Part shown: positions 54,758-64,000 of the stretch, piece by piece | Numbering within the stretch: position 1 is the stretch's first letter | Layout of the letters: the number at the start of each line of letters is the position of its first letter | Assembly (NCBI RefSeq): GCF_000875755.1 | Contig: NZ_CP007520.1 | Span: 682,001-746,000 of the forward strand | From: Mycoplasma yeatsii GM274B | GTDB lineage: Bacteria > Bacillota_I > Bacilli_A > Mycoplasmatales > Mycoplasmataceae | Length of the DNA stretch: 64,000 nt | Reading direction: 5' to 3' | Made by a program: the position numbers and the translations under genes | Notes under the pieces: generated by a model | The model's database searches: none | The model's input: the letters and a program-made list of their open reading frames with translations, nothing else | Told to the model about the DNA's origin: nothing

Positions 54758-56137
54758 TTATAACCCTAATTCTTCATCAGTTTTTAATTCTAAAGCTGAA
54801 CCAATATAAGCAAATATTTCTGGGCTTTGTTTTATATATTTGCCTTCTAATATTCTTATAACACTTTCAATAGTATCTTTTAACGGTACATATTGACCAG
54901 GACTTTTTGTGAAATGTTCAGTCATAAAGAAGTTTTGAGTAAAGAAATTTTCTAATTGTAAAGCTTTTTTAACAATAATTTTATTTTCAGCATCTAGTTC
55001 ATCAAATCCTAAAATTAAAATTACATCTTCTAAATCCTTGTATGCTTTTAAGATTTTTTTAACTTCTAAAATAGCTTCAAAATGTTTTTTACCAATAAGA
55101 GATTCATCTAATGAACTTGATGAACTTGCTAGCGGATCAAAAGCAGGAAGAATATTTTTTGCAGCTTGATCTCTTGATAAAACTAAATTTGAATCTAAGT
55201 GATTAAAAACTGCAACAGCTGAAGGATCACTTAAATCATCCATTGGTAAAAACACTGTTTGAAATGAAGTAATTGATGCATTTTGATTTTTAAATAAACG
55301 ATCTTGGATATTTGCTACATCACTTTCTAATGTAGATTGATAACCTCCAATTGAAGGTTTTTTACCAAGTGTTGCACTAACTTCATTTTCTGCTTGAATA
55401 AAACGATAAATATTATCTATAAATAGTAAAACATCTTCTTTTTTATAATCTCTTAAATATTCAGCAGCAGTTACTCCAATTGGTACAATCGACATTCTAG
55501 CTCCTGGAGATTCATTCATTTTTGAAATATACATTGTTGAATTTTTCATAAGATCAGATTGAACTAATTCATCATAAAGTTCAATCGCTTCTCTAGAACG
55601 TTCTCCTGAACCAATAAAAATATTTGAAGTATTTTTATATCTATTATTTACATTAAAAATAATCTCTTTCATAAGAACTGTTTTACCAACACCAGCCCCA
55701 CCAAAAATACCTAATTTAAATCCTTTAAAAATAGGTATGAAAAAATCAATTGCTTTAATTCCTGTTTCAATAAATTCATTTTCAACATTTATCTGTCTTT
55801 TATTATTAATAATTGAATTCATTTCAATTAAATCAACATCTTTATTATTCTCATTATTTAATGAAATTCCTGAAAAACTATAAATATTATTTTTTGCTTT
55901 ATCTCCAACTGGAACCATAAAACTTTTATTTGTGTTTTTAACTACATCACTTATTGAAATAGATCTAGATGAATAAATAACAATCGCTCTAATATGAGTA
56001 TTACTAATAATACTTTTAACTAGTAAATATGTAGTGTTATTATGAGTTGTTAGTAAATGATTAACTAAAGGTAAATGTTTAGAATCAAATTCGATATCTA
56101 TAACATCTCCTGATATACTAATAATTTTTCCATCCAT
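54758..56137 (-). CDS. F1-like X0 (type 3) ATPase, beta-like subunit
   Basis: 459 aa. F1-beta architecture: N-terminal beta-barrel (DGKIISISGDVIDIEF), P-loop GIFGGAGVGKTVLM (about 156), GSGERSREAIELYDEL (catalytic Glu region) and RFIQAENEVSATLGKKPSIG. The catalytic Glu-Arg in GERSREA is present, so it likely hydrolyses ATP. It is too divergent for the housekeeping F1F0 enzyme and is encoded with the alpha-, gamma- and epsilon-like genes here plus membrane proteins but no c-ring gene. Known family: type 3 ATPase of Mollicutes, linked to the MIB-MIP antibody-cleavage system. Confidence 0.9.
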   Translation of the reverse strand: MDGKIISISGDVIDIEFDSKHLPLVNHLLTTHNNTTYLLVKSIISNTHIRAIVIYSSRSISISDVVKNTNKSFMVPVGDKAKNNIYSFSGISLNNENNKDVDLIEMNSIINNKRQINVENEFIETGIKAIDFFIPIFKGFKLGIFGGAGVGKTVLMKEIIFNVNNRYKNTSNIFIGSGERSREAIELYDELVQSDLMKNSTMYISKMNESPGARMSIVPIGVTAAEYLRDYKKEDVLLFIDNIYRFIQAENEVSATLGKKPSIGGYQSTLESDVANIQDRLFKNQNASITSFQTVFLPMDDLSDPSAVAVFNHLDSNLVLSRDQAAKNILPAFDPLASSSSSLDESLIGKKHFEAILEVKKILKAYKDLEDVILILGFDELDAENKIIVKKALQLENFFTQNFFMTEHFTKSPGQYVPLKDTIESVIRILEGKYIKQSPEIFAYIGSALELKTDEELGL

Positions 56138-57690
56138 TATTTATCACCTAATTTCTGTGCAGCTTTTTCTAAAAATGATTTATCTATTTCTAAAAAATCA
56201 TAATCATTTTCTATATCTCAATTTAAATCTAAATAATCAGAATATTGTTTTAATGCAAATAAGAAATAGTTTCTTGTCATTTCTTCATCATATTGATCAC
56301 TTGATTTAATAAGTTCAAATTGTCTTTGTCCTTCGTTGTGATTATTAATAAAATAATCTAAAAATAATAATGCTTTTTGTTCGTCTTTAATAGTTTTAAT
56401 TAATGATCATTGAATAATTTTGCTCATCATTAAAATGAAATTGTAAGTGTATAACAAATATCCTTTTTGTAAGAATAGCTTATCTATCATTTTTCCTTTA
56501 TACATTAAATCAGCAACTTGATCATTTAACTTATAATCTAATGAAGCAAGTTTTAATTGACGTTTATATTTTCTGTAAGTTTTACCAATATCGCTAGCAA
56601 TTTTTGTCATTGATTTATTTTGAACACTACTTCCGGTTCTTGAAACTGAAAAGTCAATATCAATAGCAGGAAGTACTCCTCGAGAAAATAACTTACTACT
56701 TGTGACAATTTGTCCATCAGTAATTGAAATCACATTTGATGCAACTAAACTAGTTAGATCATTATCAGTAGTTTGAATAATTGGCAGTGCAGTAATTGTT
56801 TTTGTATTTTTAAATGATCCAGCACGTTCTAATAATTGAGAATGAGAAAAAAACATATCTCCAGGCATCGCTTCTTTTCCTACTGGTCTATTACTTAGTA
56901 ATGCTATTTCTCTAAAAATATTGGCATGTTTTGTTAGATCATCAAAAATAATTAACACATCATCAGTAAGTGAGATATTTTCAGCATGAGCCATTCCGAT
57001 ATAAGGAGCTAGATATTGTTCATATGCACTAGTTGCAGGAGCATCAATAATAATAGTATTTTTTAAAGCATCATACTTTTCTAAAGTATTGTAAATTCTT
57101 GAAATAGTTTCTCTTTTTTGACCAATTGCAACATAAACACATTTAACACCTTTTTGTGATTGATTAATTACTGTATTTAATGCTATATGAGTTTTTCCAG
57201 TTTGACGATCTCCAATAATTAATTCACGTTGACCTTTTCCTATAGGAATCAATAAATCAATTGCAGTTAATCCGGTATAAAGTTGTTCATTTAATCTTTG
57301 AACTCTCATTAAATCTTGATTTACTTTAAATATTTTACTTGAAGCATCGTTTTTATCTTTTTTAATAACTTCATTAGCAGGTAAAATTGCATTTCCATAA
57401 ATATCAATTACTTTATTAAAATGTTGTTTACTAGTAAATACTTCATCTGATTGATCTGATAATTCTATTTCATCACCAATAGATAATTTTTGACCTTCTA
57501 AATTAGCTAGTAGATATGCAAAATTTTCTGAAGCACTAATTAAAAATAACCTAACATCATTATTTTTTACTGAGGTAAAAACTTGTTGTTGACAATAATC
57601 GAAACTTCCTTCAACTTGAACAATATAATCATAAATTGCTACAACTTTAGGATTAGTATTTGAAACTTTTTTGTTTATTTTTGAGTTCAT
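56137..57690 (-). CDS. F1-like X0 (type 3) ATPase, alpha-like subunit
   Basis: 517 aa. F1-alpha features: P-loop IIGDRQTGKTHIAL (about residue 170), IDAPATSAYEQYLAPYIG and the VSRTGSSVQNKSM stretch (alpha-specific arginine region). One TGA Trp (IIQWSL) joins the last 90 residues. It overlaps the beta-like start by one base (TAATG). Alpha subunits provide the non-catalytic nucleotide sites. Confidence 0.9.
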
Positions 57691-57694
57691 TTTT

Positions 57695-59932
57695 TTATCC
57701 TTTCGCTCCTATTATTATTAAGATTGTTGAGATTAACATAACACTTGAACTAAGTATTGTTAAAATGATAAATGTTGATTTTAATTGTTTTCTATTTTTA
57801 TTTTTATACAAGTATACACAACTATTTATTATTAAAAATAAAGTACTTAGTGCTAATAAACTAATTCCTATTACTAATGAATAGTTATCTGAAATTTTTT
57901 GTTCATCTTTGTTTTTTTGTATTGCTAATTGATAGTATTTATTAAATTCTTCATACTCTTTTGAGTTTGGTTGTAAATCAACCGGAGCTAATAAAATTTT
58001 AATTATTTCAACATATTCTCTACTATCTTTAACATTCTTTATATAATCATCAAATCATTTTATTGTATTAAAGTTTTTGAATTTATCATTTGCAGTAGAT
58101 ATTAACCTAGTGTTAGATTTATCAAAATTTATAAAAACATTATCTACATATTTAAGATTAATGTTGTGCTTTTTAGCCTTTTGAAGAAATTTTTCTCTAG
58201 AAGCAGTGTGAGTCGTAAATTGATCTAGATCTGATTTTAAAACTAAAAATGCATTAGATAAACTATGAAACACAGGTTGATTGTTTAGATTAGATGATAT
58301 TAAAGAACTTAAAATTTTATCAATTAAAATTCTTGAGCTTGACCAAATTGCTTTTGGATTATAATTTGGATTATTAATTTGATTAGTATCAATTGAATTG
58401 TAATAATTGTTTAGAACTTTAGATCACAAGTTGTTAAAATTTTGATCATTAATTATTTTATTCGCACTTTCAACAAAACCTAAAACAGCTGATTGTAAAT
58501 CTCCATGACCTATAGTTTTATAGTTTAGTTTTTCATCTAACATTAGTGCTTTATATAGTTTTAAAAACGTTTTACTAATCTCTTTATTTTGTTTTTCTAA
58601 TAAAAAACTATATTTTACATTTTTATTTGGATTAATGATTTCTGTTTGATAAGTTCTAAATTTAGCTTCATTTAATAGATCTCTTATTTTAACAGTTACA
58701 AATTGACTGTCTGATGAAGTTGATTGTGCTTTTGATTCAACAGTATATTCAAATCTTGTATTAATTGGATTTTTAAAAAAGAAAAAGTTTTTCTTATTTT
58801 CTTGATTATTTTCTGATTCAAATCTATTAATAATCTCACTAATTGAATTGGTGTTTGCATATTTATAACTTACATATGGTTTTAATTTTGGAAGTGCTTG
58901 GATTAGTTGAGTTGGATTAATATTACTTGGTCTTTTATCATTTGGAACGACTGGTTTTAATGGATCAGGAATAGTTGGAGTTGGTGATGGAGTTGGTTCT
59001 GATTCGTTATTGTCTTTATATTCTTGATTTTTAGTTAAATCAAAATCAATAAATTTAGGTTTTATTTTATTAATAACATAATCTTTTCAAGATTTATGTT
59101 TATCTAAAATTTTTGCAGATCCAACATAAATTTCATCATTATCTTCATTTTTAATTGGTTCTAAAATAAAATCTTGTCCAAGTTTTGGTAATTCTTTTTC
59201 ATTAAAGATCATACCAATTACTTCTTTATCAAATTTTTTAAAATATTCATCTAACTCAACATTAAAAATATGTGAACTTATAGTATTAACAATTTGATCT
59301 TTATTTTTTATAACTTCTTCTTTTAATTTTTTATCTATAATTTTTGAATAATCATAAGCATCATCTAAACTTAATCTAACGTTCTCGTATTTCTTATTAT
59401 TAAAAATTACTGTTCCTGTATTATGTTCTTTTTTAACAGCTAAAATGTAAGGAAAAGTTATATGAAATCCAAATTGTGAAGGATCTGATATAAAGTCATG
59501 TTTTTTAGAACTATCATAAAGTTTTTTTAATGAATTTAAATATACTCTTTTTTCTATATTTGCTGTATATTCTTCAGTTTTAGATTCTTCTTTTAACTTG
59601 TCTTTATCTTTTTCTAATTCATCATTAATAAACTTTTGAATTTTATCAAATATTTTTGATAATTCTTCTTTTAACTTATTATCTAAAGTATTTTTAAAAG
59701 TATTAAATGATTTGTCAACTTCAGGTTTTTTAGGTGCATCAGGTTTTGGATTAGTTTGATTTGTTGTTGAACTATCAACTAAGTTTTCACTAGTTGAATC
59801 TTTTTGATATAAAGAAAGAATATTTTTATTAACTACTTTATTTTGATTTATCAAAGATAAACTAATAGGAGTTATTATTGAAAATAAAGTTATGTTAAAT
59901 AATAAGATGAATTTTGGTTTAAATTTCTTCAT
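57695..59932 (-). CDS. Type 3 ATPase-associated large surface/membrane protein
   Basis: 745 aa. N-terminal signal/anchor (FILLFNITLFSIITPISLSL), a Thr/Asn/Pro-rich linker, a long lysine-rich extracellular domain with a PTPSPTPTIPDPLKP linker in the middle, and two C-terminal hydrophobic segments (SLVIGISLLALSTLFLII and STFIILTILSSSVMLISTIL) ending in GAKG. Position between epsilon- and alpha-like genes in the type 3 operon marks it as an X0 (membrane/outer) component. I cannot assign a function beyond that. Two TGA Trp codons. It starts inside the epsilon-like gene (14-bp overlap). Confidence 0.75.
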
Positions 59933-60374
59933 AATTCTCCTTTTTTAAACTTAACTCTTTAATCATTTTTAATACATATTGTTTTTGTTTTAATTTCTTA
60001 AGTTCAAATATTTTTTCTATATCTAATCCGATTTTTTCAATTGCTAGTAGTGCTGATATTTTTTTATTGACTTGCTTTAATAAACTATCATTTTGTTTTT
60101 TAAATTTGTTTTGAATATAAAATTCATCTGATGAAAAAGTATTAACAGTTATGTGATTATTTTTAACTATAATATGAGCATTTTTACAAAATAAGAACTT
60201 ATAATCTCTAGTTTTATAATCATAAATTCTTAATAAAATAATTTCATATCCTACTAAAAAGTTATTAGATAATTCAACTCACTCTTGTTGTTGATCGACA
60301 TTAAAAGAAACTGATACATTGTTAAAATTAATAGTTTTTTTATTTTCTATAAAATTAATTGATAGATTAAACAT
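59919..60374 (-). CDS. Type 3 ATPase, epsilon-like small subunit
   Basis: 151 aa. N-terminal beta-strand rich half (MFNLSINFIENKKTINFNNV ... FLVGYEIILLRIYDY) followed by an amphipathic helical tail, the layout of F1 epsilon. Short and divergent. Start ATG 60374 with AGGAGTAG upstream, 1 bp after the gamma-like stop. No database match could be checked; placement in the operon is the main evidence. Confidence 0.6.
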
Positions 60375-60375
60375 A

Positions 60376-61263
60376 CTACTCCTTTTTGAAAAAATGTTTA
60401 TTTGCACTAGCTAATAAAACTAATTCTTCAATTTCTTTTTCTCGTTTGATTCTAATAACTTTTTTATTTAAATTATGGATTTCTTCATCAACTTCATTAA
60501 TGATTTTATTAATTCTAATCAATTCATTTTTGGCTTTATAAAATGATGATTCAACTAATAGTGATTCAATTGAATTTTTAATAAAATTATCTACTTGAAT
60601 TTCTAAATAAGTGTCAATATCTGGATAAATTCTAAATTTAGAAATATCTATTAAATCATAATCTAATTGTTTTTCACTTAATGCTGTTATATCAAATTCA
60701 GATAAAGGTAAAATTGTAAATTGATTTGTTTTATTTTTATTTGAGTTAATTACAAAACAAAGTGATTGATAATTTTTTTGACTAAATAATAACTTAATTA
60801 TTTCAGTTAATTTATAAGACAAATTAGATTCATGTAAATCAAAATTATAAATAGCATTTAATTTATTATCTAAACAAAACTCAAGCGCTCGTTTTCCTAT
60901 TGTTATAAAGTCTATATTTTTAGTTTTAATATTATTTAAAATATGATTTTCATATCTTGAATAAGAATCTGTTTGATATTTTTGTTCTTCAGTTAAATAA
61001 ATTCATAGTTGTTTAGGTTTTATTAAAAAATTTTTAAACTTATTTTTAGTTTTAGATGTAGAACTTATTAAATTATTTTTAATTTGATATTGTTGTTTAA
61101 TTGATAATATCAAGTACTGATTTAATAATGCATTATCTAAATAATGAGTTAATAAACTATTTTGTTTAATAATTTCAATTTGTAAAATACTTTTATCATT
61201 AATAACTTTTGATTGAATTTTTTTAAAATTATTTAACTTACTTTCAACTTTTTTTAAATCCAT
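60376..61263 (-). CDS. Type 3 ATPase, gamma-like rotor subunit
   Basis: 295 aa. N- and C-terminal helices flank a globular middle: MDLKKVESKLNNFKKIQSKV and the C-terminal FYKAKNELIRINKIINE ... VIRIKREKEIEELVLLASA, which resembles the F1 gamma terminal helix with conserved ending. Would form the central rotor of the alpha-beta hexamer. One TGA Trp joins the middle. ATG shares one base with the preceding stop. Confidence 0.75.
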
Positions 61264-61766
61264 TAACTACCTCTAATAACTAAATATTTTTCATTAAAAA
61301 GTATTTTTAATGAACCAGTATTTTTTGATCTATAAACAATAATTTCAGGAAAAATTTCAAGATATTTATCATCATTAATTAATTTAGAAATATATAAGTT
61401 AAATACATTTAAAAAGTTATTTAATTTTTCATCACTACTTTTTATAAAACTAATTGCTTCATTATTTGTTGATTCTTTATCAGTTAAAATTGGAACTAAA
61501 ATATTTAAACCGTATTTAAGATCAACATTAAATGAAATTACAAAATCTTTTAATAACAAATCAAATTTATTTTCTAATGCTTTATTTGTCATTTTTTCAA
61601 ATTCAAGATATTGATCAGAATTAAATCCTAAATTAGATTCTAATAAAACACTAGCTATTAATTTTTTATAACTAATATAGTTTTGTGAAGCTTTAGTTTT
61701 TTTAAACAAATCAAATACATCAAATGTCTCTAAGTTTATAATTGAATTTTTGTCATTTTTTTTCAT
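61263..61766 (-). CDS. Type 3 ATPase operon protein, 167 aa, unknown role
   Basis: 167 aa, soluble, helical, no TM. In the operon between the polytopic membrane protein and the gamma-like gene; gap to the former is 14 bp. Contains MKKNDKNSIINLETFDVFD and a KTGSLKILFNEK C-terminus. Could be a delta-like stator piece by position, but no sequence proof is visible. Confidence 0.5.
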   Translation of the reverse strand: MKKNDKNSIINLETFDVFDLFKKTKASQNYISYKKLIASVLLESNLGFNSDQYLEFEKMTNKALENKFDLLLKDFVISFNVDLKYGLNILVPILTDKESTNNEAISFIKSSDEKLNNFLNVFNLYISKLINDDKYLEIFPEIIVYRSKNTGSLKILFNEKYLVIRGS

Positions 61767-61780
61767 AATTACTCCTTAAA

Positions 61781-63217
61781 CTATATGTTAATCTTTTTAA
61801 TTTGATTTATTGAAATTGTTGAACTAATTAAATAATAAAGATAATAAATTGTTTGTATTGAAACTATAGTTATTGAAATGATCTGATTAATATTTAAACT
61901 ACTATTTAAGATATATAAAGATCTGTTTTGATTTGCTAGTAATATGTGGTTTAATCCATAAATTAATCCAACAATAAATAATATGTTGACGTTAATAACT
62001 ATTAGTAATGAATTAGAATAACTATTAAGTTTATTTTTTATATAATACAGTTTAAAACTAATAACTGTTAAAACAATATTAACTATTAAATTAATTAAAG
62101 AAACTAATACTTGATCTGTTAAAAAATTTGAAATCATAAACATAGTTCAAATAATTCATAAAAAACTAATTAAATAATTATTATTTAATAATTTATTGTT
62201 TACTATTTTATGTTTTTTTAAAAAGTGTAAATACATAAAAATCATAAATATTAAGATATTAAATACTGAAAATAATAAATTTAAATAATCTAAAGATTCA
62301 TCATCACTAAATCTATTATGAGTTGGTTTTATTTTTAAAACTGTTAAGCTTATAAGTCAAATAACAATAACACTTAAGCATACTAAATAAAAATCAAATC
62401 TATTTTTTAAATTACTTATATTTAATTGTTTATAAATTATTGAATAAACTAAATAAATATTTAATCCGACTAACAATATCATTAAAACTAAGAAACTAAA
62501 AACAATAATCATAAAGTTTAATAAGCTTTTAAATTTAAAGATTTTATAAATTGAATTATAAAATGAATTATTAATAATTAATGATCCTGTTTTAGATGCT
62601 GCTTGAATTCATAAAGTGAAAAATACTAATACTAAACTAACTAAAATAACTCTTGATAATATATTTATTACTAATAATTTTTTATTTGAATAAATTAAAG
62701 GATTTGTTTTTCTTTTTGTGAAGAACTTGAATATTTCATAAAATATATCAACTACTAATAAAACAATCAAACTGTATAAAAGACTAAAAGTTTTATAGAA
62801 ATTAGTAATATCTTTAAATGCAAAAAACATAATAAATCCAAATAAAGAAATAGATAAATATAATACAAACCATATTGCATATATTTTTATATGATTTTTA
62901 TTTTGATAGATATTTAAGTACGCTTTTTTAAAACCATATAAGTATAAAAAACTTAAAGTAAATAATCTTAATAAAAATGTTCAGTTTATTTCTTTAAATT
63001 TATCTGTTGAAAAGTTAAAAGCTATAGAGAGTAAATCTTTACTGTAAAAGACCGTTTTATTAATTAAAAATAACAATAAAATAAACGTAGTAGAAAAAAA
63101 TATTAATGATATAAATTTATAGATCGTTATAATTTTATTTTTATCTTTTTCTAATACTAAATTAGTTATTTCTTCATAACTTTTACTATCAGTTAATTTG
63201 ATAGAATTTTGTATCAT
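61781..63217 (-). CDS. Type 3 ATPase operon polytopic membrane protein
   Basis: 478 aa with about 11-12 hydrophobic segments, e.g. FISLIFFSTTFILLLFLI and FTLSFLYLYGFK, extremely Leu/Ile/Asn-rich. It has no resemblance to F0 a or c subunits, consistent with the X0 naming of a different membrane sector. First gene of the operon in its own right, since a terminator separates it from MIP. Start ATG 63217 with AAGGAG. Several TGA Trp codons. Confidence 0.7.
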
Positions 63218-63231
63218 TTTTGCTCCTTATA

Positions 63232-63265
63232 CAAAAAGGTAATAAGCTATTGCTTTATCACCTTT
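63232..63265 (-). terminator. Terminator-like hairpin between MIP and the F1-like operon
   Basis: AAAGGTGATAAAGC / GCTTATTACCTTT with AATA loop (one bulge and a wobble pair) followed by TTTTTG on the minus strand. It follows the MIP gene stop by 10 bp and precedes the next start by 15 bp. Confidence 0.6.
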
Positions 63266-63275
63266 GTTATTTATT

Positions 63276-64000
63276 TTAGTTAGTTTTTTTATCAAATTTG
63301 AAATCATCAGGTATATTGTTTATACTAAATCCATTTTCAAATAATTTTGTTTTTATGTTGCTGTCTTTAAATTTCTTTTCTAATGCATGTCTATATGAAT
63401 TAATTTGATTTTGTCCACTACCATAAATTAGATCATATTCAGGTAAATTATATTCACCAAATAGTCCTTGGTAATTATATCCTGGTGATCTAAACATAGT
63501 TGCTAAACCAGTTTTTGCACTACCATTTGAAGCGTGATAAACTGCAATTAATTCATTATTTTTATTTCTAACACTAGATCCAGATGCTCCTCCAGCAGGA
63601 GAATAAAATCTTGGCATTAATTCTAATCCAAAGTTGAAATATTGTTTAGTTTTTCCACCTAAAGTAAGTGTGTAAAGTTCATTTCCTACTCTATGAGTTG
63701 CTAAAAATGCATCAGTTAGTCCTGGTTTATTTGTAAACGAACGATAACCAATTTGATATGATAAGAAATTACCTCTTGCTAATTCTTCATCTGAATAAAG
63801 ACTACTAGATCCTTCTTGTTTAGAAACTGAATCAAAATATTTACTATCAGAATTTGTTCAAAGTGAAAAATCATTTTTCTTTTCACTTATTTGATCATCA
63901 TCTAAATGTTGTCTTAAATAATAATCACTTTCTGAAGTTGGATATCCTAAAACATATATACTTTCTAAATTATTAAGTTTTTCTTTATCATTTCTATCTT
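63276..64000 (-). CDS. Mycoplasma immunoglobulin protease (MIP, DUF31), C-terminal part
   Basis: The last 241 codons of a larger gene that continues beyond the window. The nucleophile region SPAGGASGSSVRNKNNELIA (GASGSS) is the chymotrypsin-like serine motif of DUF31 peptidases; LATHRVGNELYTL and YGYP-type strands fit the family. MIP cuts IgG heavy chains held by the binding protein MIB, here presumably on the other side of the window edge. The adjacent F1-like X0 ATPase operon belongs functionally to the same system. Start and signal peptide are not visible. Two TGA Trp codons. Confidence 0.85.

Overview
The window looks like a chromosome segment of a Mycoplasma mycoides cluster (Spiroplasma group) mollicute. 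It is very AT-rich, TGA is read as tryptophan in almost every gene (most frames are closed if TGA is a stop), Gly-X-X-Cys-like lipoprotein leaders occur, tRNA sets sit in compact clusters with encoded CCA, and the F1-like X0 ATPase next to an immunoglobulin-protease (MIP/DUF31) gene is a mycoplasma hallmark. Species is not resolved from the sequence alone.

Left part (1-19.2 kb, mostly minus strand): an edge-truncated membrane protein; a three-gene ABC-3C type conflict system (SMEK/effector, middle component 6, DUF2326 ATPase) sitting between two copies of the gpmI 3' end; a glycolytic operon tpiA-HAD-gpmI; a nine-tRNA cluster plus tRNA-Cys; a nucleoside-type BMP/ABC importer operon whose first permease carries a very long coiled-coil tail; four and then five more tRNA genes; and recD2.

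Middle (19.2-41.8 kb): a decayed IS4/IS1634-type transposase, IS3-family copy 1 (1378 bp), a Hachiman defence pair (hamA-hamB), a DUF2130 coiled-coil protein, pfkA-pyk, a GATC restriction-modification pair in which the methylase is fused to an XRE repressor domain with a palindromic operator, typA, two tandem copies of an unidentified small RNA, a bitopic membrane protein, rsmD-gmk-rsmB, def, an identical IS3 copy 2 inserted into the def/dnaI terminator, and dnaB-dnaI.

Right part (41.9-64 kb, minus strand): dnaE-polA-mutM, thiI, an EzrA-like protein, a small orphan ORF, a block with IS remnants and a nonsense-mutated M13 peptidase gene flanked by two copies of one terminator, then the seven-gene F1-like X0 ATPase operon and the 3' part of the MIP protease gene.

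Functionally the window mixes core glycolysis, replication and translation genes with three separate anti-phage or conflict systems (ABC-3C, Hachiman, GATC R-M), each lying at a junction between core operons. Two of the accessory blocks (ABC-3C and the M13 peptidase block) are bounded by short direct repeats made from the 3' end or terminator of the neighbouring gene, which suggests that new DNA has repeatedly been added at gene 3' ends.
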